Origin: Phocoena phocoena
Taxonomy: Eukaryota > Chordata > Mammalia > Artiodactyla > Phocoenidae
DNA: 64,000 nt
Direction: 5' to 3'
Assembly (NCBI RefSeq): GCF_963924675.1
Contig: NC_089223.1
Location: forward strand, 7,204,881-7,268,880
Shown: in pieces, positions 12,891-23,800 of the stretch
Numbering within the stretch: position 1 is the stretch's first letter
Layout: each line of letters opens with the position of its first letter
Notes under the pieces: model-generated
Databases searched by the model: none
What the model was told of the DNA's origin: nothing
The model's input: only the letters and a program-made list of their open reading frames with translations
Program-made: the position numbers and the translations under genes

Positions 12891-14150
12891 TTAAAGAATC
12901 AAGGAAAAATTATGTAGAATTTATCCACTGCTCTTTCCTTTTAAAAGGTATCTTAGCTGCAAGAGTAAGAGAGGTGATTACACCTATAACTTATAAAATT
13001 CAAAGCTGTCACTGGCTACTTTTCTTTCTTCTTTGCAATGTAGATTGGGAAACAGAGCTAGGAAACAGAGAGAAAGACCGATGAAGCTGGCCTACAGAGC
13101 TGGATAGAAAAGAGAGATGGAGAGAATTTTAACAATTTTGAGTTCCTGATTTGGGTTTGTTCCTGAAACCCAGTTGCATATCCATTATCCTAATATCCTT
13201 CTAATAAACATCTCGTTTTCTTAAGCTAGCTAGATTTGGTTGACTTACTTGCAACCAAAAAATACTTATTAGAACTTGATATAAAAGAAATAGGGGCTGC
13301 AAAAGACAGACCCCAACATGTGGAGCTTGATGAGTTCAGGTGAGAAGAACTGAGGATTCGCGGGCCCTCATGTAGGACAATGGGAAACTGCAGGTCTCAT
13401 GCAGCAGCAAGGCCAGCAGCCTAACCACCCTGCTGCTTCTGGGGACTCGGACTTCATGCCACTAACCCTGGAGCATTGAGGCTTGCTGGCAACTTGGCGG
13501 GGTGCCTGTGTTAGAAGCTGTAGGCAGGGTGGCCTCCGGCAAGGACTGCAGAGAGACAGGAGCTCCCTTCAGGTGGGCCTGTTGGAAAGCAGATAAGGGA
13601 CATCAGTTCAGCGCATAGCCTTGTGAAGAAAAGGCATTTTCCATCTGAGGCCTAGCTAAGGAAGGCCACGAAGCTTGAGATGACCAAAGCCTTGCTTGGG
13701 TGGCAAGTGACAAATTCCCTGAGACCTGCAAAACAATAAGTGCCTTGTTGAAGAAAATGAGGGATTTGGGGTATTTGAAATGGAGATATTTGGGGGAAGC
13801 TAGAAGAGTCAGGAAGCACTGATCTTCTTTCAAACAAAACCCTCTGCTGCAAATCCACTGCCAGTCCAAAGACTTGATGCTTCTCACTGACCAGCAAATG
13901 GGCAGGAATACAGCCCAGGAGAGGCCAGAGCATTCCGGGACAGATCGGCCCCACTTTGTCACCACTGCCTGGCCTGTCACAGAACCTGAGGCTGATTCTG
14001 TGAAGCTCAACGCTAGCAGAAAGGACAGAGCGTTCACTTACGTTGTGAAGAAGCCATGAGGGTCAGGGCCCTGCTTCACCTTGAGATTCAGAGTGTGATG
14101 GAAAACATTTCTGTCACTGATACGAGTTTTGAGAACAAGATAAACAATCA
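12891..14150. other. Intergenic, no gene supported; 144-codon minus ORF of unknown status
   Basis: The minus-strand ORF at 13603-14037 (144 codons) is the longest ORF here not explained by a repeat. It has no recognisable domain or clear signal peptide, and two other frames are also open over parts of it, so chance is likely. The surrounding 13.3-14.05 kb is GC-richer than its flanks and may be an unnamed repeat. Confidence 0.35.
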
Positions 14151-14154
14151 GCTG

Positions 14155-14335
14155 ACTAGCTGGATAAACAAGGTCCTACTGTATAGCACAGGGCACTATA
14201 TTCGATATCCTACGATAAACTATAACGGAAAAGAATATGAAAAAGAATATATATGTATAACTGAGTCACTTTGCTGTACAGCAGAAATTAACACAACACT
14301 GTAAATCAACTACACTTCAAGAAAATTTTAAAAAG
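14155..14335 (+). mobile_element. LINE-1 3'-UTR fragment
   Basis: 'ggtcctactgtatagcacag', 'taactgagtcactttgctg' and 'cactgtaaatcaactacac' are the artiodactyl L1 3' UTR in order, ending in an A-rich tail near 14330. The same segment type recurs at 20.8-21.0 kb. Confidence 0.8.
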
Positions 14336-14644
14336 GCAATTTTAATGGAATTGTATTGCAAAAAAACCTCATGGACTGTTAAGGTGGTATGGCCTTCCCA
14401 GCAAAAATCCTTCTCTGTTCTCAGAAATGACCCTGAAAGATTGGACAAAGGGACTCATTCTAACAGGTAGAACCTGAGACAGTCACATTAGCACAGCAAA
14501 AAAACTCACTCTAATTAAAACTGCTACAAGGTATTTTGATACATGAGACCACAGAAGATAATTTCTTACCCAAGACCACAATTGGGCTATGAACACAGGT
14601 AGTCTAGTTCCAGAAATTCCACACCTATGGCATTTACTGATTCT
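14336..14644. other. Intergenic, nothing recognised
   Basis: No repeat or gene pattern recognised. Confidence 0.4.
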
Positions 14645-14885
14645 GTTTTGTCCATCAAAATGAATCTAGAGGTTGAATTCTGGTTCTACCACTTATAAGT
14701 TGGGTAACACTGGACGAGTTACTTAACCTCTCTGTGCCTCAGTTTCCCCTCCTTTAAGTGGGAAGGATAATGATAGTGACTACCTCATGGGGTAGTTGGG
14801 AAGATTATGTGAATAAACAGAGGTAAAGCCCTTAGAATACTACTCCGGGCTGCTACTCTGTTGTTGCCATTGTTATTTACATTGT
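14645..14885 (+). repeat. MIR SINE, relatively complete
   Basis: MIR blocks in order: 'ctggttctaccacttataag', 'gttacttaacctctctgtgc', 'ctcagtttcccctcc', 'gataatgatagtgacta', 'gattatgtgaataaac' and 'agcccttagaatac'. Confidence 0.8.
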
Positions 14886-15234
14886 TATCAAATTTTAAAT
14901 TCTGCCTCAAGGACAGAAAGTGTTAATCCTGGGCCAGAGCTTCTGCATCCCTAATCAACCCCATTGTGTTTCAAGGAGCCTGCTCAATGGTTTATAGCCA
15001 GGATCCAACAAACTCTTAACAGTAAGATCTCCAAATGGCCTCAAACTTTAGATGAAGGGAGATTGTGAGGGCTAGACGCGTTTGACGTCTTCTACCGAAT
15101 CTCATTAACTCAGACCACTGGAGGATGTGTTTTAATTAGGGAAGGAACTGTATTATCGAGTATTCTAAATTTAATTACAGTAGAAAATTCCTTAAAATCC
15201 TACGTGTTACCCAAGTAAACATGATTTAGTTCTT
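14886..15234. other. Intergenic, nothing recognised
   Basis: No gene or named repeat seen. Confidence 0.4.
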
Positions 15235-15420
15235 GTCCTATTGGAATTCACAATTTAGTGGAAGAGACAGATTAAAGCCTAATACCATGTGGTCAGGACC
15301 AGTAGTAGTTTGAGAAGGAAATGTAGATTTGGAGGAAGCGTTGAGAGATGAGTGATGAAGACATTCCAGGCCAAGATGACAGTGTGAGCAAATGTGTAGA
15401 GAATTTAGAGTTTAAAACTT
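15235..15420 (-). repeat. LINE-2 fragment, antisense
   Basis: 'attggaattcacaatttag', 'gagtgatgaagacattcca' and 'gtgagcaaatgtgtagag' follow antisense L2 order. Short and diverged. Confidence 0.4.
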
Positions 15421-15426
15421 CATTAC

Positions 15427-15587
15427 AGGGACTTCCCTGGCGGTCCAATGGTTAAGACTTTGCCTTCCAATGAAAGAGGTGCGGTTCGGGGAGCTAAGAT
15501 CCCATATGCCTCGCGGCCAGAAAACCAAAACATAATAGAGAAGCAATATTGTAACAAATTCAATAGACTTTTTAAAAAAAATTCATG
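15427..15587 (+). mobile_element. CHR-type SINE (older subfamily)
   Basis: It starts 'gggacttccctggcggtcca' and ends with the longer tail 'gaagcaatattgtaacaaat' plus an A-rich run. A younger CHR SINE is directly appended to its tail, making a head-to-tail pair. Confidence 0.85.
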
Positions 15588-15802
15588 GGCTTCCCTGGTG
15601 GCGCAGTGGTTGAGAGTCCGCCTGCCGATGCAGGGGACACGGGTTCGTGCCCCGGTCCGGGAAGATCCCACGTGCCGCAGAGCGGCTGGGCCCGTGAGCC
15701 ATGGCCGCTGAGCCTGCGCGTCCGGAGCCTGTGCTCCACAACGGGAGAGGCCACAACAGTGAGAGGCCCGCGTACCGCAAAAAAAAAAAAAAAAAAAAAT
15801 TA
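15588..15802 (+). mobile_element. CHR-type SINE (younger subfamily)
   Basis: Starts 'gggcttccctggtggcgcag', carries a tRNA-like box B ('gggttcgtgcc'), and ends 'aggcccgcgtaccgc' followed by poly(A). It sits in the A-tail of the preceding SINE. Confidence 0.95.
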
Positions 15803-16754
15803 CTTGACAAACATTTACGTCGTGGACCACCTAGTAACATCTTGAGGAAGACCAGTGCTCTGTGGATTCCTGGGTGGGTAAACATATTTGGGACCCTTCA
15901 GGTTATCACATAATGCCCGTCCAAGATCAGCTGCAGCCCTTAGCTCCCCGACAGCCATGTGCATAGCTGAATGGTGACAATGAACCCCTTTTATTGGAAA
16001 CCCTCCTTTAGGATGGCTTACAGAACAATAATTAATTTTATTATAGGTTTGATTTTTCCTCTAAACCATTATTTTTTCAGTAAAATAAATACTGTCTACA
16101 GGTGCTTATTTTTATAATAACCTCTTTTATTTCCAGGTGTTTCTGAGCTTGGCATTTCTCTTAGTCACAAAAGTTTGTGACAACTAGGAAAACAGAAGGT
16201 ACTTTCTGTCTTCAGCCATGCATCTCCAAGTTCAAGAAATACACCGAGTCTTATTTTCTTCTGTAAGAAAAAAAAATAAAGTGTGCACCTTGAGGTGGTG
16301 AGGGGTGAAGAAGTGTCCAAAGCTGGCGGAATGTTGGATTGAGGAAGCTTCTAAAGATACCGAGTCCTGAGCCTCATGTAAGACCCCCTAAGTCAAAATA
16401 CACAGGCAAGGGGCTTGGAATGTTTATCTTTAAAAAGCTTCCCAGGTGCTGATGGTACAGCTGGCTGGCAGACTGACAGACTGTGGTGGGAAGCGGAGGT
16501 TTGATAAAGCTTGACACCTTTGCCCCATGACCTCCTTCACATCCAGGTTTATGTGGCATTTGAGTCAGATTTACTTAGAGTGTTCTCAGTTGTTTTTCTT
16601 TTGAGACTATAATGATACTCCAAACAGAATCTTTGACTTTTTTCCCTCTCTCTCTTTATGGGTTTCTCTTATCTGACCATGTATTATATATTGATGTTTT
16701 CTCAGAGAGCTTTGAGTAATTCGATATTTGGTGAGTTACATTTTTCACACGTTA
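15803..16754. other. Intergenic, no gene seen
   Basis: No recognised repeat or coding domain. Confidence 0.4.
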
Positions 16755-17105
16755 TACTCTTTTAGGAATCTAATTGTCTCATGGTCTCAACGACCACCCA
16801 TATGCAGATAACCTCTTCCCCAAATTTCAGATTTCTGTTTCCAACTCCAGCTGGACTTGTCTACTTGTATGTTCCACAGTCATGTCAAATGCAATTTGTC
16901 ATCTCTCAGCTCCTGCTCTATGCCTTATACTGTGTGTTCTTTCAGTGGGTGGCATTGCCAAGTCCATATCATAGGAGCCATTATTTTATTCATCCATAAA
17001 TTTCATCTCCTATATTCCAACTTGATATTTCAAGTCCTGATCATTTTCCCTCCTAAATATTTACTGTGTCTCTCCCCAGGTTCCAGAATCGAGAATTCAA
17101 GCAAA
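16755..17105 (+). repeat. LINE-2 fragment
   Basis: 'aatttcagatttctgtttcc', 'ccagctggacttgtctac' and 'tcctaaatatttactgtgtc' follow the L2 ORF 3'-region order. The three overlapping short ORFs here are readings of this fossil. Confidence 0.4.
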
Positions 17106-17420
17106 TAACAAATATTAGAATATTCTTTTTGAACAATATTTAAACACTCATTTTTTATAACATTATATACATAGATAAAAAAATACCTGCTGAGATAGAA
17201 ACAACTGATTTACAACTGAACTTGCAAACAACCCATTTGAAAATTGAATACTGACTATACTAGTAATTAGCTTCCAAATCAATAAATGTTTTAAATCTTA
17301 TTGTAAATATTTGAGAAAAATGGTTATAATCAGAGTAGGATGAAGAGGTAGAGAGGCCCTTTACTGGGTATTCTGAAGTGATTTCCAGTTTTTTTCAAGA
17401 GCTTTAGAAATGTATGCTTC
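17106..17420. other. AT-rich intergenic, nothing recognised
   Basis: No recognised feature. Confidence 0.4.
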
Positions 17421-17755
17421 AGGGACTTCCCTGGTGGTGCAGTGGTTAAGAATCCTTCTGCCAATGCAGGAGACATGGGTTCGAGCCCTGGTCCGGGAAG
17501 ATCCCACATGCCACGGAGCAACTAAACCCGTGCGCCACAACTACTGAGCCTGTACTCTAGAGTCCGCGAGCCACAACTACTGAGCCTGCATGCCTAGGTC
17601 CCATGCTCCAAAACAAGAGAAGCCACTGCAATAAGAAGCCCACGCAACACAACATAGAGTAGCCCCTGCTCACCGCAACTAAAGCTTGCGCACAGCAATG
17701 AAGACCCAATGCAGCCAAAAATAAAATTAATTAATTAATAAAAATTTAAAAATAG
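17421..17755 (+). mobile_element. CHR-type SINE, long subfamily
   Basis: Starts 'gggacttccctggtggtgca' and continues through the long body ('gccacaactactgagcctg' appears twice) to 'acccaatgcagcc' and an A/T-rich tail. The same long form occurs in antisense at 35.7-36.0 and 43.7-44.0 kb. Confidence 0.9.
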
Positions 17756-18179
17756 AACTGCACTTTAAAAACAAGTTTATGGTTCGACAAAATATTTCAT
17801 TAGAAAATTTATTTCTCTCTTCTTTTTTTGTTGTTGTTCTTTTTTTCCAATGTATTTTGTGTTTCCTGGATTAAATGACTGGTTTCTTTGTAGTTGTGAT
17901 ATTTGGACTGAGTTCTAGTTATTGGATGTTAGAACTCATGGAGTGCAGTAGGTAACTAAAATTTGCTCATCAAATATTCATTACCTACCGTAATGTGGGG
18001 ATGGAGAAGGATATGGACTGCAAAGGGGCTTGAGGAAACCTTTCAGCGTGATGAAAATATCATACGTACGTTGTGGTGATGGTTCCAGGATTGTATGCAT
18101 TTGTCAAAACTGTACCTTATTGTATGTAAGTTATACCTTAATAAGCCTGACCTTTTAAGAAGCTCCACATACAATAAAA
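17756..18179. other. Intergenic; possible old LINE-1 3' end at 17990-18160
   Basis: 'gttgtggtgatggttcc', 'ttgtcaaaactgtaccttat' and 'aagttataccttaataa' resemble an old L1M 3' UTR. The rest is unassigned. Confidence 0.35.
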
Positions 18180-18535
18180 AGTACCTTGTGGGCAGGGCCT
18201 GATGACCAGGAGAGGGCAACTGAGGCACAAGAGTATAGGGCTACTCAAATGCATGGTGATGGGGTGTGGACTGCCGGAGGCCACCACACAGGCTGACTGC
18301 TCGGGCCTGTGGTCTGAGCTCTGGCAGCTCTGGTCCTAGTGCCGAGGCTCCACGGGTGGGGACCGTAGGCGTGTGCCAGCTTCAGTGACGTGGTGGGTGG
18401 GTGGTGAACCCAGATCCCACAGCACCGTGGACGGTGGAAGGTTGACAGAGGTTGCCGCTCCGCACGCCACTCGCGCTCCATGGAGCTAGGATTCCACATG
18501 CCTGGGCAGCTTCCCTCTTGCTTTTTAGAGATATT
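18180..18535. other. GC-rich segment of unknown origin
   Basis: This block is clearly more GC- and CpG-rich than its AT-rich surroundings. It contains an 84-codon minus-strand ORF (18245-18499) without recognisable motifs. It could be part of an LTR or another element; I cannot identify it. Confidence 0.3.
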
Positions 18536-18640
18536 TTATAGAAGTATGTTCAAACAGATCAGCCATGTTTTGGTGGGTTTGGGGTTTGCAGATGGGTTGA
18601 AATGAGGGACACAGAGAGAGAGAGAGATAAACAGGATATA

Positions 18641-18879
18641 AGAAAAAGATTCTTTGGGGCTTCCCTGGTGGAGCAGTGGTTGAGAGTCCGCCTGCCGATG
18701 CAGGGGACACGGGTTCGTGCCCCGGTCCGGGAAGATCCCACATGCCGCGGAGCAGCTGGGCCCGTGAGCCATGGCCACTGAGCCTGCGCGTCTGGAGCCT
18801 GTGCTCCACAACGGGAGAGGCCACAACAGTGAGAGGCCCGCGTACCGCAAAAAAAAAAAAAAAAGAAAAAGATTCTTTG
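18641..18879 (+). mobile_element. CHR-type SINE with 16-bp target-site duplication
   Basis: The body runs from 'ggcttccctggtggagcag' to 'cgcgtaccgc' plus poly(A). The perfect 16-bp direct repeat agaaaaagattctttg lies at 18641-18656 and 18864-18879. The 176-codon minus-strand ORF at 18525-19055 crosses this SINE and is not a gene. Confidence 0.97.
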
Positions 18880-19689
18880 ATGAGAACATATTTATATCTG
18901 AAAAATCCAAGAAAGTACATGTGAGAATCAGGGCTGCAATCAACTAAAGAAGCACAGAGGTGGCAGAAAAGAAACACTGTGTAGACTTCCCAAAGAACGG
19001 TGATAGTCTGGTTATTTTCCTGCAGAGGGGGAGCGATGCATTGGATACAGAGCACGGTAGATTTCGCCTATTTAAAAATTCTTGTTGCTGTTGTGTTTTT
19101 TGGGGTACACTAACCAGGTGTTTGAAATTAGACAAGAATGCCTATATTTCTGGGAGGGAATCTATAAAGCAGGATTCTATGTACATATATTTTTAATCCC
19201 ATTCATATTACATCATTGAAGAGCAATTTTTATGGAAAGACTATAAAGAAAATGAATCAATATATGCTTAATACGACATAACCACTGAAGCAAGACAGGC
19301 TTGAACAGAGTAAAGTAAAATGATGTTTTCGATTCTTCAAAGGGTTTAAGATTGCCAGCAAACTGTAAGAACCTAGGAGAAAGGCATGGAACAGATTCTC
19401 CTTCATTTCCCTCAGAAGGAACCAACTTCCAGACACCTTAATCTTGGACTTCCAACCGCTAGAACTGTGAAAGAAAACAATTATGTGGTTTAAGCCACTC
19501 AGTTTAAGGTATTTTGTCCTGACAGCCCTGCAAACATACTGGGGCTACGGAAAAATAGCATAAAGGGTATTTGAGTGAAAAAAAGGGCATTCGAGTAAAA
19601 TAATAGAGGGTATTAGGAATCCTTAACAGGGGCCTACCTCACATCAGTCATTTCTTCTATAGAGACTCCAAGAGGTAGCAAATTATTTT
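18880..19689. other. Intergenic; possible MaLR-like 3' fragment near 19425-19520
   Basis: 'aatcttggacttccaaccg' and 'tttaagccactcagttta' resemble the 3' end of MLT1-type LTRs. Nothing else is recognised. Confidence 0.35.
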
Positions 19690-19940
19690 TTTGACCATCC
19701 ACACCTCCTGCTAGGGAACACTGAGTTTCGTCCCTCCCTCCAGCTCCCAGCACTTTGTAGACATCTTCATCATTGTTCCCATAAAATTATGCTGAATGAT
19801 TTCTTTCTGTCTCCACTTATCCCACCAGACGGGGGGCATCTCAAGAGCAAGGACGCTCTCATTCTCCATATCCCTTAACTTCTAGCACACATTCTGGCGT
19901 GTTAAGTGCTCAATACACACTCATTAAATAAATGAATGGA
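19690..19940 (+). repeat. LINE-2 3' end
   Basis: 'atcttcatcattgttccc', 'catctcaagagcaaggac' and 'taagtgctcaatacacact' followed by 'aataaatgaatgg' match the L2 3' terminus, which ends in a short tandem. Confidence 0.55.
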
Positions 19941-20099
19941 GAATGTGCACCACTCAATGAGAAGTTAAGGTATGCAAGCTTCCCATGGTCTTATAACTAA
20001 TAAAACTCGATACGGATTAAATCTCGTTTGTCATGAAACGGGTCAGCACCGCCTTTCTTTGGTGGGCACAGCAGTTCACCTGGAACACAGACTTCCCAG
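19941..20099. other. Intergenic, nothing recognised
   Basis: Short unassigned spacer. Confidence 0.4.
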
Positions 20100-20315
20100 G
20101 CAGTGCGGGCTGGCTGTGGAGACACAGACTCTGAGCCTTTTGCCGCTGTGTGAGGCTTGGGCCTATTGCCCAATCTGAAGACCAGAGATGGTAACAGCAC
20201 CGCCTACCTCACAGGGCTGTTGGGAGAGTGAAACAGGCTAACACACGTAAGAAATGCTTCTAATGGTGCCTGAAAGAGAGTTCGCGCTCAGAGAGTGCCA
20301 ACCATTATTATTGGA
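20100..20315 (+). repeat. MIR SINE fragment
   Basis: 'cgcctacctcacagggctgt', 'tgggagagtgaaacagg' and 'cgctcagagagtgccaacc' match the MIR central and 3' part. Confidence 0.65.
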
Positions 20316-20324
20316 GTGAAGACT

Positions 20325-20749
20325 CACTTGGGAAGACTTCGGAAGTCCTTCAATAATTTCTTGAATGTCTACTACGTGCCTCGGTCACTGTGGATAAAAT
20401 GAGGGTACAGATCTGTTCTCAGTGCTCATTGACCTGACAGCCTAATGCGGAAGGTAGAGGGTAATCAAATGATCACAAAATAAATAAACAGTTCAAATTG
20501 TGACCATTGCTGTGAAGGAAAGAGGCTAGAACTTTGAGACCAATGACGGAGGATTTAATTGGCTGGCAGGGTCAGGGATAAGGACCTGAGATCTCAGGTG
20601 TCTGTGGAAGTTGGCTAGTGAAGATGTGAAGGACACTATTCCAGACAGAAAGAGCTGACGTCCAAAGGTCCTGAGGCAGTAAGGGCTTTTCGGGTTTGAG
20701 GAAGAGAAAGGAGGCCAGTATGGCTGGGGTGCAGAAAGTGAGAGGAGCA
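20325..20749 (-). repeat. LINE-2 fossil, antisense
   Basis: Antisense L2 order: 'gaatgtctactacgtgcc', 'aataaataaacagttcaaat', 'tccaaaggtcctgaggca' and 'aggccagtatggctgggg'. Confidence 0.55.
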
Positions 20750-21035
20750 ACAGACTTATGGTTACCAAAGGGGAAAGGTCAGGGGAGGGGTAAACTGGGA
20801 GTCTGGGATGAATATATACACACTACTGTATATAAAATGGACAATCAACAAGGACCTACTGTTAGAGCACAGGGAACTCTACTCAATATTCTGTAATAGC
20901 TTATATGGGAAAAGAATCAGAAAAGGAATGGATACATGTATATGTATAACGGAATCACTTTGCTGTACACCTGAAACTAGCAAAACATTGTAAACTAACT
21001 ATACTCCAATAAAAATTAAAATTAAGTTTAAAAAA
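20750..21035 (+). mobile_element. LINE-1 3' end
   Basis: The artiodactyl L1 3' UTR is seen from 'acttatggttaccaaagg' through 'aaggacctactgttagagc' and 'atcactttgctgtacacc' to 'ctccaataaaaatt' and an A-rich tail. It is 5' truncated with no ORF2 left, and it inserted directly next to the antisense L2. Confidence 0.85.
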
Positions 21036-21094
21036 ATGAGGTTGTATAAAAACACAGCAGCCAGCTCCCATAGAACTTTATCAAGTTGATCAAA

Positions 21095-21560
21095 AATGGT
21101 CAACCCTGAAGAACATTAAGCTTATTGGACTTCAAAAATAGAGAATCTTTTGGGTATCTAGGCAAAACAGATCAGTTAACTTACAAAGGAAAAAAAATCA
21201 GATGCTCTCAGACTTCTGGACAACAAAATTACATGTGACAAGGTAATGCAGCAATAACTACAAAACTCTTAAAGAAAGAAAATATGACCCAAAGATCTCC
21301 TACATAGCCAAGGTGTATTTAACGTATAAAGAAAAGAGGTAAACTGTTTTGAAAATACAAAAATTCAGGAAACACATTCTTCAAGGAGAAGTTCTTTAAG
21401 GTCTTCTTGAAGAACTCATACCTCACAAACTACAGCCGACCTAAAGATAACTAGGAACACAAAAGCAAAAAGAGCGGTCAATATCTTTAAAATATCTTCA
21501 TGCCACGGACAAGAAAGAACTTTCATCTGGGAAACCAAATGCTGATTTCGCATTCTTGCA
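21095..21560 (+). repeat. Possible old LINE-1/HAL1 ORF1-region fossil
   Basis: Strings such as 'cagatcagttaacttacaaa', 'ttctggacaacaaaatta' and 'aaaattcaggaaacacattc' recall the region coding the ORF1 C-terminus of old L1/HAL1 elements. There are many stops. Tentative. Confidence 0.3.
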
Positions 21561-21708
21561 ACCAGCCCCAGGGTCTCCAAGTGATTCTATTCAAATCACT
21601 TACTTGGCTTGGGGTTCCCAAAATGGGAGGATGTGAATAAGAAACTGTTGGCAGCCAACTGTTAAGACTGGGGCCAAACTACAGAGGGGGCCGAGAAGTG
21701 GATAGCTT

Positions 21709-21738
21709 CATATCAGGAGAGAGCCCTCTCCTGATATG
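21709..21738. repeat. Perfect 13-bp inverted repeat (hairpin)
   Basis: catatcaggagag at 21709-21721 and ctctcctgatatg at 21726-21738 are exact reverse complements separated by the 4-base loop agcc. No gene is adjacent, and it lies just before an antisense L2. Confidence 0.8.
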
Positions 21739-21744
21739 TGTTGG

Positions 21745-22319
21745 AACACCCGGTTTCATTTTCAATCACTTATTTCTATGTGCTGATCACTGTTCTAAAC
21801 ACCAGGGATACAGCAGTGAACCAAAAAGATAATGTCCCTGGTCTCACGAAGCTCATCCTCTATTGAGGGAGTGGGGCAGAAATCAACATGTATACAAACC
21901 TGTGTGTGTGCACACATGTACATACGCATTATAATACCGGGTGGTGGCAAATGCCATGAAGAAAAATTAAGTTGTGCATGCACGTGTGTGTGTGTGTGTG
22001 TCTGCCTGTCTGTCTGTCTCGGGGGTTATTAAAGAATGACTGAGATAGAGGCATGCTCTTTTTATAGGATGATCAGGAGAAGCATCTGATGGATCGGATA
22101 CCTGAAGGAAATGATAGCTCAAGCCACAAGAATATTGAAAGAAATGCACTGAAACCAAGAGGACAACAGCAACGAGGAAGAGTGTGTTTGATATTTTCAA
22201 GGGATGGCAAGGAGTTGCGTGACTGTGAGAGTGGGTGCGCAGAGAGGAAGAGGTTGGAGAAAGCGAAGAGAACCAAAGAACTCAGAGCCCTGTAGGTCAT
22301 TGTAAAACCAAATTGCTCA
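21745..22319 (-). repeat. LINE-2 fossil, antisense (split by a LINE-1)
   Basis: 'tatgtgctgatcactgttc', 'agggatacagcagtgaacc' and 'cctggtctcacgaagctc' are antisense L2. The element resumes at about 22591-22650 ('gaggattttaagcagagaac') after the LINE-1 insertion. A GT microsatellite lies at about 21984-22000. Confidence 0.65.
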
Positions 22320-22455
22320 ATTTCCATTCCCACCAACAGTGCAATGGGAAGCTGCCGCATAGTATAGGGAGATCAGCTCGGTGCTCTGTGACCACCTAGA
22401 GGGGTGGGATAGGGAGGGTGGGAGGGAGGGAGATGCAAGAGGGAGGGGATATGTG

Positions 22456-22494
<39 letters not shown>

Positions 22495-22579
22495 AGCTGA
22501 TTCATTTTGTTATAAAGCAGAAACTAACACACCATTGTAAAGCAATTATACTCCAATAAAGATGTTAAAAAAAAACAAC
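22320..22579 (+). mobile_element. LINE-1 3' end with small 5' inversion, inserted in L2
   Basis: The 3' UTR ('gaccacctagaggggtggg', a TA microsatellite at about 22459-22490, 'ccattgtaaagcaattatac') ends in an A-tail. The flanking direct repeat ccaaattgctc lies at 22309-22319 and 22580-22590. The first ~22 bases ('ccattcccaccaacagtgca') are L1 ORF2 sequence in the opposite orientation, the typical outcome of twin priming. Confidence 0.9.
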
Positions 22580-22650
22580 CCAAATTGCTCTCTAAGAAAG
22601 GTGAAAAGCTATTTGGAGGATTTTAAGCAGAGAACTAACATGTTCTGGCA

Positions 22651-22822
22651 TTTTTTCCAGTCTATCTATCATAATGTGAATCTATCTATCATAAAGTATA
22701 AAAAGGCATGCAGTGAAAAGTTTTCTTCCTACTCCTATGACTATGATCTCACAGCCTCCCGTTGTGCCTACTCCCCCAAGAAACCACTGCTAACAGTTTC
22801 TTGTGAATTTTGCCAGCGCTGC
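22651..22822. other. Intergenic, nothing recognised
   Basis: No named repeat recognised in this short spacer. Confidence 0.35.
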
Positions 22823-23415
22823 TATTTTATTTTTTAAAAGTTTTTTTAAATTGAAATATAGTTGATGTACACTATTATGTAAGTTATGGGTGTACAATAT
22901 AGTGGTTCACAATTTTAAAGGTTATACTCCATTTATAGTTATTATAAAATATTGGCTCTCTTCCCCGTGTTGTACAATATATCTTTGCAGCTTATTTCAT
23001 ACATAATAGTTTGTACTTCTTAATCCCCTACTCCTATCTTGCTTCTCCCTTCTTCTGTCTCCCCACTGGTGACCACTAGTTTGCTCTCTCTGTGAGTCTG
23101 CTTCTTTTTTGTTATATGCACTAGTTTGTTGTATTTTTCAGATTCCACATATCAGTGATATTATACGGTATTTGTCTTTCTCCGTCTGACTTATTTCACT
23201 TAGCATAATACCCTCCAAGTCCATCCATGTTGTTGCATGTTGCAAATGGCAAAATTTCATTCATTTGTTTGGCAATTGTACATAATGCTACTATGAACGT
23301 TAGGGTGCATGCATCTTTTTGAATTAGTGTTTTGTTTCTTTCAGATATCTACCCAGGAGTGGAATTGCTAGGTCATATGGTAGTTCTGTTTTTAGCTTTT
23401 TGAGATTGCCAGAGC
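22823..23415 (-). mobile_element. LINE-1 3' end, antisense, with internal deletion
   Basis: The antisense 3' UTR ('aattgaaatatagttgatg', 'attggctctcttccccgtg') is followed by the end of ORF2. A block between about 23265 and 23270 is missing relative to the copy at 8.7-9.9 kb, joining 'tttcattcatttg' directly to 'tttggcaattgta'. It is 5' truncated near 23415. Confidence 0.85.
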
Positions 23416-23629
23416 TTCTTTATGCATATGTGAGTGTATACAAAACTTAATTCTTTATCCTTCTTTTTTACACTAACGGTAGCATCCTAGGCAAGACTAT
23501 TCTGCCCCATGCTTTTTTATTGAAAAAATATATCTTGTTATATAAATAACTTGAAAATCTCCTTATCCGCACACAGACAGAGGTGAATTCTCAAGAAATG
23601 GATGGATCTAACTTATTTACTGGTGCCCT
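23416..23629. other. Intergenic, nothing recognised
   Basis: Short unassigned spacer. Confidence 0.4.
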
Positions 23630-23800
23630 ATTGATGGGCACTATTATGAGGTAGGTATAATTCTGATTCTCATTTTACAAATGAAGAAACTGAAGGATAG
23701 AAAAGTCCAAAAATGTGTTCAAAGATGTGTTCCTAGCAGTAGGACTACCCATGTAGTCTGACTCCAAACACAGGCTCTTACCCAATACTCCACAGGGACT
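23630..23800 (-). repeat. MIR SINE fossil, antisense
   Basis: 'tatgaggtaggtataattc' followed by 'cattttacaaatgaagaaac' is the antisense MIR centre. Confidence 0.6.

Noticed and set aside
18525..19055. 176-codon minus ORF
   Set aside because: It runs through a CHR SINE with clear target-site duplications; the 'protein' is the translated SINE plus flanks.
21832..22032. Small ORF with Cys/Val repeats
   Set aside because: Translation of a GT microsatellite inside an antisense L2.
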